A stretch of DNA of 64,000 bases from JANPLD01 sp031426355 (GTDB lineage: Bacteria > Pseudomonadota > Alphaproteobacteria > Rickettsiales > UBA8987): NCBI GenBank assembly GCA_031426355.1, contig JANPLD010000068.1, positions 1 through 64,000 of the forward strand, written 5' to 3'. Below are positions 7,690 to 17,317 of this stretch, one piece after another. Made by a program: the position numbers and the translations under genes. The notes under the pieces are model-generated. The model saw only the letters and a list, made by a program, of their open reading frames with translations. It did no database searches and was not told where the DNA came from. Numbering within the stretch: position 1 is the stretch's first letter; each line of letters begins with the position of its first letter.

Positions 7690-10092
7690 ATGCTCAAATT
7701 TACAAAAAGAAAGGCACTTAAGGCGACAGTTTGCAAAACTGAGGCCAGCCAGACAAAATTTATACCGTATAAAGGCCATTGGGATGAGAATATAATAATC
7801 ACCAAAGCCAATGAGATGCTGATAGTGGTGAAGGTTGAAGGATTCTCATTTGAAACTGCAGATGATGAAGACCTTGATATTAAAAAGACCATTCTTAACA
7901 CATTGTTCAAATCTATCTCGGGTGGAAATTACGCTGTGTATTTTCATATAGTAAGGAAGCGTGATTACAGTGAGCTTGAAGGGAATTTTGAAAATGAGTT
8001 CTGCAATGAACTCAATGAAAAATGGAAAGAGAAACACAAAAAGAAAGTAAGTTTCAAGAATGATATCTACGTTACGATAATCCATAAGGAAGATACTGAG
8101 GGAACGGTTTCCGCATCAGTTGGGTTCATCAATAAAATAAACAGGGTTGCGGATAAAGAGCAGGGAAATAATGACCTTAAGGAAGCTGCGAAAAGCTTGC
8201 GTGAGATAGCCAGCAGGCTGGTTGGTTCCTTAAAAAGTTATAAGGCCAGATTGCTAGGGATCAGGAAAGAAGACAGGGGATATTTCTCTGAAGTGTTTGA
8301 ATTCCTAGGGTTGATACTTAACGCGGCAACGCCGAGCAATATGCTTGTGCCGACTGTTAATGCAGACAGGTATCTTTCAAAACAGAGGGTTTATTTTGGT
8401 AAAAGGGCGATTGAGATACGCGATGAAAAAGGGAAAAGTAAATTTGGCGGCGCGGTATCAATAAAAGAATATCCGCCATATACGCATGTTGGAATGTTTG
8501 ATTCCCTGTTGCATCTGCCATATGAAATGGTTATTACCCACGCGTTTTATTTCAGTAACCGCTCGGCGGCGATAACTTCAATGCAGCTTCACCAGAACCG
8601 CATGAGAAGCGCGGGTGATAAATCTATTTCTCAAACTGAGCATCTTACTGTTGCGATGGATATGGCGCAATCAGGTGAGATAGCTTTCGGGCGCCATCAT
8701 ATGACGGTGTTTGTTTATACGCATAGCCTTGAAGACCTTGATATGCAGGTATCTGAAGTTTATTCTGAACTTGTGAATGTGAATGTAACGCCGGTAAGGG
8801 AAACCTTTACATTGCAAGGATCTTTCTGGGCGCAGTTGCCTTGTAATTATTCTTACATAGCAAGGCCTTCGATAATTAATACGTTCAATTTAGTTGGAAT
8901 GTGCCCGCTGCATAATTATCCTTACGGAAAACCAAGGGATAACCACTGGGGGCCAGCTGTTACGCAGCTTGATACGACATCAGGAACGCCTTTTTATTTC
9001 AATTTCCATGTTAGAGATGTAGGGCATACAATGATAGTCGGCCCGACAGGTGCAGGTAAAACAGTGCTACTTGGGTTTTTATGTGCGCAGTCGCAAAAGT
9101 TCAATCCGGACATGTTTATCTTTGATAAGGATAGAGGCGCGGAAATATTTATTAGAGCAATTGGTGGAAGTTATACGGTTTTGGACCCTTCAGGTAAAAT
9201 GGGTTTCAATCCGCTTCAGTTAGAAGGCACACCTGAAAATAAAGAGTTTTTAAGTGACTGGCTGAGCGCGATCTGTTCTGAATCAGGAAAATATGATATC
9301 AGCCCGGAAGAAAGGGAAAGGATAGTTGAGGCAATAAACGGGAATTATAAACTTCCTAAAAAACAAAGGGTATTGAGGAATATAGTTCCGTTTCTTGGGC
9401 TTGAAAAACCGGGTTCGATCGCAAGTAGGGTGAGGATATGGCATAGCGGTGAAGCAAGGGCTGGCGTATTTGATAATGATGAGGATTCGCTTTCATTCAG
9501 CGACAGGAAAACACATGGCTTTGAAATGGGGCCTGTTCTTGAATCACAGGAAACGCTTGGGCCAGTGCTTATGTATATATTCCACAGAATAAACATGACA
9601 CTCACAGGCTCACCAACAATGATCGTACTTGATGAAGCATGGGCACTGCTTGATAATAAAATATTTGCGCCAAGGATCAAGAATTGGCTGAAGGTTCTCA
9701 GGAAGCTGAATGGAATGGTAATTTTTGCAACGCAGTCGCCTGAAGATATTTTTAAATCTTCAATAAGTGAAACACTGGTTCAGCAGACATCTACGCAAAT
9801 ATTTTTAGCTAATATGAAGGGTACTACGATCTATCAGGATGTGTTCAAGTTATCAAATCGCGAGTTCGCGATAATAAAATATACTGATCCGGGATCACGT
9901 TATTTCTTGGTTAAACAGGGTGAAGATTCCGTTGTGGCAAGGATAGATTTGAACGGAATGGGAGAGATAATTGAAGTTCTTTCAGCGCGCGCCCATACTG
10001 TAAGGTTACTTGACAGGATAAGGGATGAAGTAGGTGATGACCCTGATAAATGGCTGCCAATTTTTAGAAAGAGGGTTCTAGAAGAAAAATGA
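7690..10092 (+). CDS. virB4: Type IV secretion system ATPase VirB4
   Basis: An 800-residue VirB4 ATPase, normal length. The N-terminal half is the CagE/TrbE-VirB domain; the C-terminal half carries Walker A GPTGAGKT at about residues 451-458, Walker B MIVLDEAW and the downstream ATQSPED motif. It powers substrate transfer and pilus-related steps at the cytoplasmic membrane. Its last four bases (ATGA) overlap the first virB6 start, indicating translational coupling. Family and role are certain; the substrates are not known. Confidence 0.97.
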   Translation: MLKFTKRKALKATVCKTEASQTKFIPYKGHWDENIIITKANEMLIVVKVEGFSFETADDEDLDIKKTILNTLFKSISGGNYAVYFHIVRKRDYSELEGNFENEFCNELNEKWKEKHKKKVSFKNDIYVTIIHKEDTEGTVSASVGFINKINRVADKEQGNNDLKEAAKSLREIASRLVGSLKSYKARLLGIRKEDRGYFSEVFEFLGLILNAATPSNMLVPTVNADRYLSKQRVYFGKRAIEIRDEKGKSKFGGAVSIKEYPPYTHVGMFDSLLHLPYEMVITHAFYFSNRSAAITSMQLHQNRMRSAGDKSISQTEHLTVAMDMAQSGEIAFGRHHMTVFVYTHSLEDLDMQVSEVYSELVNVNVTPVRETFTLQGSFWAQLPCNYSYIARPSIINTFNLVGMCPLHNYPYGKPRDNHWGPAVTQLDTTSGTPFYFNFHVRDVGHTMIVGPTGAGKTVLLGFLCAQSQKFNPDMFIFDKDRGAEIFIRAIGGSYTVLDPSGKMGFNPLQLEGTPENKEFLSDWLSAICSESGKYDISPEERERIVEAINGNYKLPKKQRVLRNIVPFLGLEKPGSIASRVRIWHSGEARAGVFDNDEDSLSFSDRKTHGFEMGPVLESQETLGPVLMYIFHRINMTLTGSPTMIVLDEAWALLDNKIFAPRIKNWLKVLRKLNGMVIFATQSPEDIFKSSISETLVQQTSTQIFLANMKGTTIYQDVFKLSNREFAIIKYTDPGSRYFLVKQGEDSVVARIDLNGMGEIIEVLSARAHTVRLLDRIRDEVGDDPDKWLPIFRKRVLEEK

Positions 10093-11990
10093 GAACTAAG
10101 TTCAAATATTTTTTTATTTTAATAATATTCCTACTTTCGTTTTCAGCAGTAGAAAACTCTTACGGGCAAAATAATCTAATTGATAAACTTACTGAAGATC
10201 AAAAAGTAAAAGGTGTGTGCTTTGCCTTTCCGGGATTTGTGAATAAGATCGTGCAGTGCATAGTTTATTTAACTTCATATACTCTGGTTGAACAAACACT
10301 TGATTCCATGCATAGCGCATTTGTGAGCGCTTCAAATTCACTGGTTATAATTTATATAATGTTATTTGGTATGAAGGTTTCCCTGCACCAGATAAAGAAC
10401 CTCAAAAAGGAAGCCGTTATTGTTTTGCTGACAGCCTTTTGTATCTTATATTTCAACAATACTACCAGCATTACAAAATTCATGAACTTTTTTATAAAAG
10501 GGCAGGCTGAATTTGTTAATGCGGTAACATCATCAATAACCACAAAACGAATAGGGACATCACAGAATGTGAACAGCGCATTTTTATGTGATGGGCATAA
10601 TGGCAAGCCATACACTATCTGGCAGAGGATAGATTGTGTGATAGGGTATGTACTGGGTGTGCATCCGCTGGTTCAGTACACTGAAGGGTTTTATGACTGC
10701 AGTAAAAATTTCAAAACAACTGATATGGCGCCTAATCCTCTGAAGCCCAATAACGTTGTGGGATGTTATGATTACAGTGTATTCGCAACTAGCACTGAAC
10801 CTTGGGCAGACCCGGCAAAAGGGCCTTTTAATTTCCAAAATACGGTGGCAACATCAAATGAGAAATTCGAGGCAAGCGTTGCATTCTCAATGCTCACCAT
10901 AATAACTTTGATGATGTTCAGCGATGATTTTGGCCTTATTGTGATGATCACAGGCATGGCAATAATAATAATGCTTATAATGGCGTTCGGGCAAGCAGTG
11001 TTTGTGTATATAACATCCCTTTTCATGATATTAGTACTAGGGCTTTTTGCGCCTATAATCATACCGATGTTCCTGTTCGGGCCGACCAAAGATATCTTTA
11101 CCAAATGGGTGCAGATGTTCTTCTCAGCAATGTTAACACCTGGAATAATGTTCGCATATTTAAGTTTTGTTATATTCGCCCTACAATATGTGCTTGATTT
11201 TAAGATCACGATAAATGGCAAGCCCATGAGTATAATTGAATATCATTTTGGCGATAAGTATAAGGATGCCTTCAAAGATTATAAAAATGTATTTAACTTA
11301 ACTTCACAAATAAAAGATACAGATCTGAACAATTCTACTGAGTTCACGAAAACTGTCCGTGGGGTTATTGAAAGGAAAGCAGAAGTTGCTGACGTTAATA
11401 AAAATGTGAATGAAAGCGCTGTAAGGAATACTGGGCTTGATAGGAAAAATTCTTCAAGCATGATGATGGAGCAGCTTTTAGGCGGCGGGATATGGAGCGC
11501 CTTTGCCAATAAAGCCAGCAGAAGCGCTGGTAAAGATGAACAGATGTTGCAACTTCCACATTTAAGTTTTGCAGATACTGTGCAGTTCGCGAGAGATAGA
11601 TATTCCTTACTTGGAATGGCAAAAATTGTAGAAAAATTAAAATTGGCAAATAAGCTTAAACCTGAAGAAGCGGCAAAAATTATTGCAGCAGCTACAAATG
11701 CGAACGATATTGATGAATGGATGCGCATTTACCAGTCCAGCCCTGCCCTTCTTGATGACCTTAGGGAAGCTATATTGGATCAGGAGCGACAGGATTATAA
11801 TGATAAACTTGCTTACATGCAGTTGCTGATGATAGTTTTCCTTACGTTGTCTGTAACATTCTCTTTCATGAACAATGTGCAGATATTTGCAGCAAACCTT
11901 TCTAATGCAGGCGTTCACCCTGCGGGTAAAATGATAGACCTTTATAACACCAGTATAAGAAGGATGACCGCGGGGATTAACAGGAAATGA
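10089..11990 (+). CDS. virB6: VirB6-like T4SS channel protein, first of three
   Basis: A 633-residue polytopic protein of the TrbL/VirB6 family. It has an N-terminal signal-like helix (residues 4-22), hydrophobic segments at about 78-98, 107-124, four or so packed between 262 and 372, and one near 573-593. The conserved VirB6 core is the 262-372 cluster with FGQAVFVYI and WVQMFFSAMLTP. The remaining hydrophilic stretches (about 130-255 and 375-570) are extensions typical of Rickettsiales VirB6 proteins. It overlaps virB4 and the next virB6 by four bases each. Confidence 0.9.
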   Translation: MRTKFKYFFILIIFLLSFSAVENSYGQNNLIDKLTEDQKVKGVCFAFPGFVNKIVQCIVYLTSYTLVEQTLDSMHSAFVSASNSLVIIYIMLFGMKVSLHQIKNLKKEAVIVLLTAFCILYFNNTTSITKFMNFFIKGQAEFVNAVTSSITTKRIGTSQNVNSAFLCDGHNGKPYTIWQRIDCVIGYVLGVHPLVQYTEGFYDCSKNFKTTDMAPNPLKPNNVVGCYDYSVFATSTEPWADPAKGPFNFQNTVATSNEKFEASVAFSMLTIITLMMFSDDFGLIVMITGMAIIIMLIMAFGQAVFVYITSLFMILVLGLFAPIIIPMFLFGPTKDIFTKWVQMFFSAMLTPGIMFAYLSFVIFALQYVLDFKITINGKPMSIIEYHFGDKYKDAFKDYKNVFNLTSQIKDTDLNNSTEFTKTVRGVIERKAEVADVNKNVNESAVRNTGLDRKNSSSMMMEQLLGGGIWSAFANKASRSAGKDEQMLQLPHLSFADTVQFARDRYSLLGMAKIVEKLKLANKLKPEEAAKIIAAATNANDIDEWMRIYQSSPALLDDLREAILDQERQDYNDKLAYMQLLMIVFLTLSVTFSFMNNVQIFAANLSNAGVHPAGKMIDLYNTSIRRMTAGINRK

Positions 11991-13501
11991 AGAAAATAAT
12001 TCTACATATATTTATAGTATTTTCTCTGCTTTTTGGCGGAACGCAGGCTTATTCCCAAACTGATCCCCATGCCATAAATTTTATTGATACTTGTAAAGGG
12101 AATGATTCAGTATTCAAACCATTCAGTGTTTCAGGAAATATAATAAGATGTATTGAGCGGGTTATCAATACGGCTTCTGATACTCTGATAGATAATTATA
12201 TTGCAGGGTTTGCGACCTTTGTTTTTTATATGACTATGATGGCAATTCTGTTCTTTTCCATCAAGGTAATGTTCGGGGTGGCAAGCACAAGGGGTATAAC
12301 TTTTGTTTTCATGATGAAGATAGTGTTCGTGCTGGCTTTCACCTCTCCCGGAATAGCAGATACCTTGAAAGGGTTCAGGGATACTTTTATTGAGGCACCT
12401 AAATATTTCTCGGTAGAGATTTTAAAAGCCATAGATTTTGATTCTTCCTTAAATGTTTCTGAAGATGAACAGAAAGTTGCTACGGATATTTTTGATATGT
12501 TCGATATCTATATATTAAAATTATTTGGCGTGGAAAAACCACCTGTAATAGGGGGAACGCCCGCGCAAGAACCAGAAAATTTTCAACAAGAAATATTCAT
12601 AGGGTTGGCAGGATTGGTAGCAGGGTTATTCTTTACGGGGCCTGTAGGGTTCTCAGTTGCAACGATAGCTCTCGGGTTTGTATTCGCAATAATATTTGCC
12701 GTGGCTCAAGCAATTCTATTTTATGCGACAATTGTGATCGCCTTGAACTTCTTAATTGCGGTTTCACCGCTAGTTGCAACAGCTATATTATTTGAGCCCT
12801 TTAAACGAATTACCGGAACGTGGTTCCTATCCTTCATAGGGTATGCCGTGCAGCCACTTATATTTGTGGCCTTCATGGGAATAATGCTCAAATGCCTTGA
12901 TACTGTAGTTGTACTGTTCAAGCCTACATACCAGAAAGTTCAGATGAAACTTGAGAATGTGAATGGTGATACGAAAACTGAAACAACTTTATTTAACTGT
13001 GGAACTTTCAAAGCTTCAGGCAAACCGGAAAGCAAAAATTCCGCGAGTAATATAGCAAGTGATTATATATTAAATGCCCTTACCGGAGGCGGTTTCAGCA
13101 GCTACCAGAAAGGCGCAAGGAAATTTGCAGCCGCTGCGGATACAAAAAATGATCCTTCAGTTGCGACCACAGAATGTAGTTTTAAAGCTCCGGTAATACT
13201 TATAGATTCTGATGACCCAAAAACTGATCCTAAGGCTGCGCAAAAACTTGTGCGCCTTACTCAGGATAACTTAATAGAGCTTAAGGCTGCAAAATTTACC
13301 GTAATTCTTTTAATGATGCTGCTTATGGGCTTTATGAAAGAATTGCCGAAGATTATCAACGGTATAACATCACAGGCTGTTATAGCGCCGATAAGCCAAG
13401 GCATTGGCGAAGGTGGCGGTTTAGTTGAAGCACCACTGCGCGCGCTTCAACAGGTTGGTTCAGGTGCAACACAAGCAGTAAGAGGCATGATAGGAAAATG
13501 A
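11987..13501 (+). CDS. virB6: VirB6-like T4SS channel protein, second of three
   Basis: A 504-residue TrbL/VirB6 protein. A signal-like N-terminus (KKIILHIFIVFSLLFGGTQAYS) is followed by membrane segments at about 70-95 and 100-120, a large hydrophobic core at about 200-300 with WFLSFIGYAVQPLIF, and a last helix at about 432-452. A hydrophilic, cysteine-containing loop lies at about 310-425. Both ends overlap neighbouring virB6 genes by four bases. It is shorter than most Rickettsia VirB6 paralogues. Confidence 0.9.
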   Translation: MKKIILHIFIVFSLLFGGTQAYSQTDPHAINFIDTCKGNDSVFKPFSVSGNIIRCIERVINTASDTLIDNYIAGFATFVFYMTMMAILFFSIKVMFGVASTRGITFVFMMKIVFVLAFTSPGIADTLKGFRDTFIEAPKYFSVEILKAIDFDSSLNVSEDEQKVATDIFDMFDIYILKLFGVEKPPVIGGTPAQEPENFQQEIFIGLAGLVAGLFFTGPVGFSVATIALGFVFAIIFAVAQAILFYATIVIALNFLIAVSPLVATAILFEPFKRITGTWFLSFIGYAVQPLIFVAFMGIMLKCLDTVVVLFKPTYQKVQMKLENVNGDTKTETTLFNCGTFKASGKPESKNSASNIASDYILNALTGGGFSSYQKGARKFAAAADTKNDPSVATTECSFKAPVILIDSDDPKTDPKAAQKLVRLTQDNLIELKAAKFTVILLMMLLMGFMKELPKIINGITSQAVIAPISQGIGEGGGLVEAPLRALQQVGSGATQAVRGMIGK

Positions 13502-14880
13502 AAAAATTATTAACTACATTACTTATTTTAATATTATTCCCGCTACTGCTCACCAGTTGCGCTTCGGAGGAAGAGGAAGGCGTATCGCAAAATGCCACTG
13601 ATGTCTGCACGCCGGTAAACCAGGTGCTTAAGCCTTCAGATTCAGATTATAAGCCGCTTACCATACCAGATGGCGGGCAGAAAAAAGGCGTAATCACATG
13701 GGTGATAGATAAGGTCACAAGTATATTGGTTACTGCATCACAGGATATATATGAAGAATTATCACAGGATGAAGAATATAAAGCGATAATCGGCATATGT
13801 ATAACGCTTGCGATAATGTTCTATGCGGGCTCTATAATGCTGGGTATGAGGCAGTTGGCGCCGTACGAAGGCTTTATGTTCGCGCTTAAAATAGTACTTA
13901 TATATAATTTTGCAGTTAACTGGGATACTTTCCAGTTCTATGTACTTGATACTCTAGAGGCATTTATACGGGACGGTATAAATATGGCCTCCAATACTTT
14001 CAGTGGGTATAATTGTATAAGCGAGGCAGATTGCCAAACCGGGGTAGTGAATATCACCGTGGTTGGGGAAATTGATAAGATGCTTTCATTCCTGTGGGAT
14101 TTTGGAATGATGAAACTTGTAATGGCATTAATGCTGACAGGTATCACCGGGTTCTTCTGGGGATTGGGATTATTTGGCTTTACCATTCTTTACCTGCTTG
14201 CTGTTCTTCAAACGATAAAAATTTTCCTGCTGGCACTTATCGGCAGATATGTACTTTATGCACTTGGGCCAATATTCCTGTCATTCCTGTTATTCAACCA
14301 GACACGCGCATTATTTGATGGGTGGATGAGGCAGCTTATAAGCTTTACCCTGCAACCGATATTCCTGTTCATATTTTTAGGGATGTTCAATGCGGTTATT
14401 GCAGGTTTTGTAAATACCATGTTCATTGATAATTTAAATAACCAAGCACAATATTTCAAACAGGAAGCCAATGGCCCACCAAATCCTAACGGGCAGGCAA
14501 TTACAGTAGATTCAAACTATTGTATAAAGAAGGTTAAATTCAGTGATACACCTCTTGGGGATGTTTACTGGTGGCAGTTATGCTCATCAACTGGCCCTGA
14601 AGCAGACAGGTGCAACCAAAGTCTTATAAAACCAACCATACCGATCGATATATGGATAATACTTGGCTGTCTTATCATTTGTTATATGATGTTCACTATG
14701 ACCACATGGATAGTTGAGGTTGCGAATACTCTGGCAAGTGGCGCGATTAGCCTGACGGGTATTCATATGCAGGGTATGCCGCAGCTTAAAAAGGCCGGGG
14801 GTGACTTAGTAAGAAGCGGTATGAGTTCGTTAAAAACTCAGGCGACAGCTTCCAGACCGCCAACGGGAACGGGAAAATAA
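13498..14880 (+). CDS. virB6: VirB6-like T4SS channel protein, third, with lipobox
   Basis: A 460-residue TrbL/VirB6 protein. Its N-terminus is a lipoprotein signal peptide ending in LLTSC, so Cys21 would be lipidated. Hydrophobic segments follow at about 95-140, 195-305 and 380-405, with the VirB6-like WMRQLISFTLQPIFLF in the core. A hydrophilic loop at about 310-375 has several cysteines. It is the last gene of the T4SS operon; ETF-QO follows after 8 bp. A lipidated VirB6 is unusual compared with VirB6 of the classic Agrobacterium system. Confidence 0.88.
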   Translation: MKKLLTTLLILILFPLLLTSCASEEEEGVSQNATDVCTPVNQVLKPSDSDYKPLTIPDGGQKKGVITWVIDKVTSILVTASQDIYEELSQDEEYKAIIGICITLAIMFYAGSIMLGMRQLAPYEGFMFALKIVLIYNFAVNWDTFQFYVLDTLEAFIRDGINMASNTFSGYNCISEADCQTGVVNITVVGEIDKMLSFLWDFGMMKLVMALMLTGITGFFWGLGLFGFTILYLLAVLQTIKIFLLALIGRYVLYALGPIFLSFLLFNQTRALFDGWMRQLISFTLQPIFLFIFLGMFNAVIAGFVNTMFIDNLNNQAQYFKQEANGPPNPNGQAITVDSNYCIKKVKFSDTPLGDVYWWQLCSSTGPEADRCNQSLIKPTIPIDIWIILGCLIICYMMFTMTTWIVEVANTLASGAISLTGIHMQGMPQLKKAGGDLVRSGMSSLKTQATASRPPTGTGK

Positions 14881-14888
14881 TTTAGATT

Positions 14889-16514
14889 ATGGAAAGAGAA
14901 ATAATGGAATTTGATGTTGTGATAGTGGGCGCCGGGCCAAGTGGGCTTGCGGCTTCTATTAAACTTGCACAGTTATCACAGGAAAATAATTCTAACCTGA
15001 CTATATGCGTTGTTGAGAAAGGTTCAGAAGTCGGGGCGCATATTTTATCTGGAAATGTATTTGAACCACGCGCGCTAAATGAACTAATTCCTGACTGGAA
15101 GGAAAAAGGGGCACCACTAAATACTCCTGTTACAAATGATAATTTTGTTTTGCTGACCAAGAAAAAACATTTTAAATTACCTACCCCGCCGCAAATGCAT
15201 AATGAAGGTAATTATATTATTTCCCTTGGTAATTTATGCAGATGGCTTGCTGAACAGGCACAGAATCTGGGAGTGCAAATATTTCCGGGATTTTCGGCGA
15301 GTGAAGTTTTGTTTAATAACACAGGCGAAAAAGTTACGGGAATTGTTACCGGGGATTTTGGTGTTTCGAAAAATGGTGAAAGGAAAGAATCTTATCAGCC
15401 CGGCATTGAACTGCGCGCAAAATATACGATATTCGCTGAAGGTTGCAGGGGGCATTTAACTAAGAGGCTAGAGAAAAAATTCAGTCTCCGAAATAATAGT
15501 GATCCGCAAACTTACGGTATCGGTATTAAGGAGCTGTGGAGAATTAAAGAAGAAAAACACCAGAAAGGTAAGGCAATACACACTATAGGCTGGCCGCTTG
15601 ATACAAAGACTTATGGCGGCAGTTTTATCTATCATCAGGAAGATAATGTACTTGCCATAGGATATGTGATCGGGCTTGATTACCAGAATACTTATTTGAA
15701 CCCATTTAAGGAGTTTCAGCGATTTAAAACTCACCCTTTTGTTCGTGATCTACTTGAAGGTGGGGAAAGGATATCATACGGAGCGCGCGCAATAAATGAA
15801 GGTGGTTACCAATCAATTCCAAAACTGACTTTTCCGGGTGGTTGTTTGATTGGTGATACAGCTGGCTTTCTCAATGTTCCAAAAATAAAGGGATCACATA
15901 CTGCGATGAAATCAGGAATGCTTGCCGCAGAAAGTGTATTCGATGCAATAAAAAATAGTTCTGATAAATTAGATTACGAAGAAAAACTAAAGGCGTCATG
16001 GATATATGATGAGCTTTATAAAGTACGTAATATCCGGCCATCATTCAAATGGGGTTTGATTCCGGGACTTATATATTCAGCCATTGATACATATATATTC
16101 AGGGGAAAAGCGTCTTGGACATTTAGACATCACGTTGATAACAAGCAGACAAAAGAAAAACATGAATGCAAACCTATAGAGTATCCAAAACCGGATAATG
16201 TCGTTAGTTTTGACCTGCTTTCATCTGTGTTCATATCAGGCACAAGCCATGAAGAAGACCAGCCCGTTCACTTAAAGCTGACTGATCCAAGTAAGGCAGT
16301 TGAATATAACCTTAAATATTTTGATGCACCTGAGCAGAGATACTGCCCGGCGGGAGTTTACGAGATCATTAAAGATGAGAATAATAATGATAAACTACAG
16401 ATCAATGCGCAAAACTGTGTTCATTGTAAAACCTGCGATATCAAAGATATAACGCAGAATATCAACTGGGTAACGCCTGAAGGCGGCGGCGGGCCTAATT
16501 ATCCGAATATGTAA
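14889..16514 (+). CDS. Electron transfer flavoprotein-ubiquinone oxidoreductase
   Basis: A 541-residue ETF-QO, passing electrons from ETF to ubiquinone. It has an N-terminal FAD motif (VVIVGAGPSGLAASIKL), the membrane-binding region with GCLIGDTAGFLNVPKIKG, and a C-terminal 4Fe-4S domain with CPAGVYE and CVHCKTCDIKD cysteines. The start at 14889 keeps the conserved MEREIMEFD leader seen in alphaproteobacterial homologues; ATG 14904 is possible. etfB and etfA lie at 22896-24926. It follows virB6 by 8 bp, so it may be co-transcribed with the T4SS. Confidence 0.95.
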   Translation: MEREIMEFDVVIVGAGPSGLAASIKLAQLSQENNSNLTICVVEKGSEVGAHILSGNVFEPRALNELIPDWKEKGAPLNTPVTNDNFVLLTKKKHFKLPTPPQMHNEGNYIISLGNLCRWLAEQAQNLGVQIFPGFSASEVLFNNTGEKVTGIVTGDFGVSKNGERKESYQPGIELRAKYTIFAEGCRGHLTKRLEKKFSLRNNSDPQTYGIGIKELWRIKEEKHQKGKAIHTIGWPLDTKTYGGSFIYHQEDNVLAIGYVIGLDYQNTYLNPFKEFQRFKTHPFVRDLLEGGERISYGARAINEGGYQSIPKLTFPGGCLIGDTAGFLNVPKIKGSHTAMKSGMLAAESVFDAIKNSSDKLDYEEKLKASWIYDELYKVRNIRPSFKWGLIPGLIYSAIDTYIFRGKASWTFRHHVDNKQTKEKHECKPIEYPKPDNVVSFDLLSSVFISGTSHEEDQPVHLKLTDPSKAVEYNLKYFDAPEQRYCPAGVYEIIKDENNNDKLQINAQNCVHCKTCDIKDITQNINWVTPEGGGGPNYPNM

Positions 16515-16566
16515 TCTTACCAAGTACTAGGTACTAGGTACTAAGTATCTAGTACTTGGTACTTAG
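16515..16566. repeat. Heptad fold-back element between ETF-QO and hisA
   Basis: Tandem 7-mers of the form GTACTAG (GTACTAG, GTACTAG, GTACTAA, GTATCTA, GTACTTG, GTACTTA) also form a perfect 13-bp inverted repeat, 16518-16530 against 16549-16561, with an 18-base loop. The hisA stop codon (16563-16565) is within it. Placed between convergent genes, it probably terminates both. It shares its architecture with elements at 24925, 36844 and 47914. Confidence 0.75.
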
Positions 16567-17285
16567 TGTAAGGCTTCAATTGCATCTTTGATGGTGAATG
16601 CTTTTTCGTAGATGGCGCGGCCGGAGATAACGCCGATGACTCCGTATTTCTCAAGCATTTTAACTGATTTGAGATCATTAATATTTGATATGCCGCCTGA
16701 GGCGATAATCGGGATTTTTGTTGCGAGGGCCAGGTTGCGTGTGCCCTCAATATCGGGGCCTTTCATGGCGCCATCATGGGAGATATTTGTGAAGATAATG
16801 CTCGCAACGCCTGAATCTTCAAATTTTTTTGCCAGCTCTTCAGAAGTTATTTCACTTTCTTTTGCCCAGCCTTCAACAGCTACATAACCGTTCTTAGCAT
16901 CAACGCCAACAGCGATACGGCGTGGGAATTTTTTGCAGGCTTCTTTTACCAGTTCAGGATTTTTAACTGCGGCAGTGCCAAGTATGATGCGGGAAACACC
17001 TAGCGATAACCAGTGTTCAATAATTTCAAGGCTTCTTATACCACCGCCTAATTGTATGGGAATTTCTATTGTAGATATGATATCCCTGACGGCCTGCTGG
17101 TTTACCGGTTTACCTTCAAAAGCGCCGTTAAGATCAACCAGATGTAGATAATCAGCGCCTTCATCTTCAAATAATTGAGCTTGCTCGGCAGGGCTTTTGG
17201 AAAACACGGTGGCCTGATTCATATCACCCTGATACAGGCGAACGCAGTTACCATCTTTTAAATCTATTGCAGGGAAAAATAACAT
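16563..17285 (-). CDS. hisA: Phosphoribosylformimino-AICAR-ribotide isomerase HisA
   Basis: A 240-residue TIM-barrel isomerase of histidine synthesis. The N-terminal FFPAIDLKDGNCVRLYQGD carries the catalytic aspartate; IPIQLGGGIRS and ASGGISN are the two phosphate-binding motifs, and the second catalytic aspartate lies in FTNISHDGAMKGPD. It is downstream of hisH with 31 bp between, the usual hisH-hisA order. hisF is not in the window. Histidine synthesis is absent from Rickettsia, so this suggests a less dependent bacterium. Confidence 0.96.
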   Translation of the reverse strand: MLFFPAIDLKDGNCVRLYQGDMNQATVFSKSPAEQAQLFEDEGADYLHLVDLNGAFEGKPVNQQAVRDIISTIEIPIQLGGGIRSLEIIEHWLSLGVSRIILGTAAVKNPELVKEACKKFPRRIAVGVDAKNGYVAVEGWAKESEITSEELAKKFEDSGVASIIFTNISHDGAMKGPDIEGTRNLALATKIPIIASGGISNINDLKSVKMLEKYGVIGVISGRAIYEKAFTIKDAIEALH

Positions 17286-17289
17286 TACT

Positions 17290-17317
17290 TCGTAAATCGT
17301 TTATGGTTAATCGTTAT
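17290..17317. repeat. Degenerate heptad repeat between hisH and hisA
   Basis: Four imperfect 7-mers, TCGTAAA, TCGTTTA, TGGTTAA and TCGTTAT, run from 17290 to 17317, touching the hisH stop codon and lying just upstream of the hisA start. No long inverted arm is seen. It may be a decayed relative of the heptad fold-back elements. Confidence 0.35.

Noticed and set aside
10772..11227. Long minus-strand open frame inside the first virB6
   Set aside because: It lies opposite a well-supported hydrophobic protein; the complementary hydrophobic codons explain it, and no ribosome-binding site or family match is seen.
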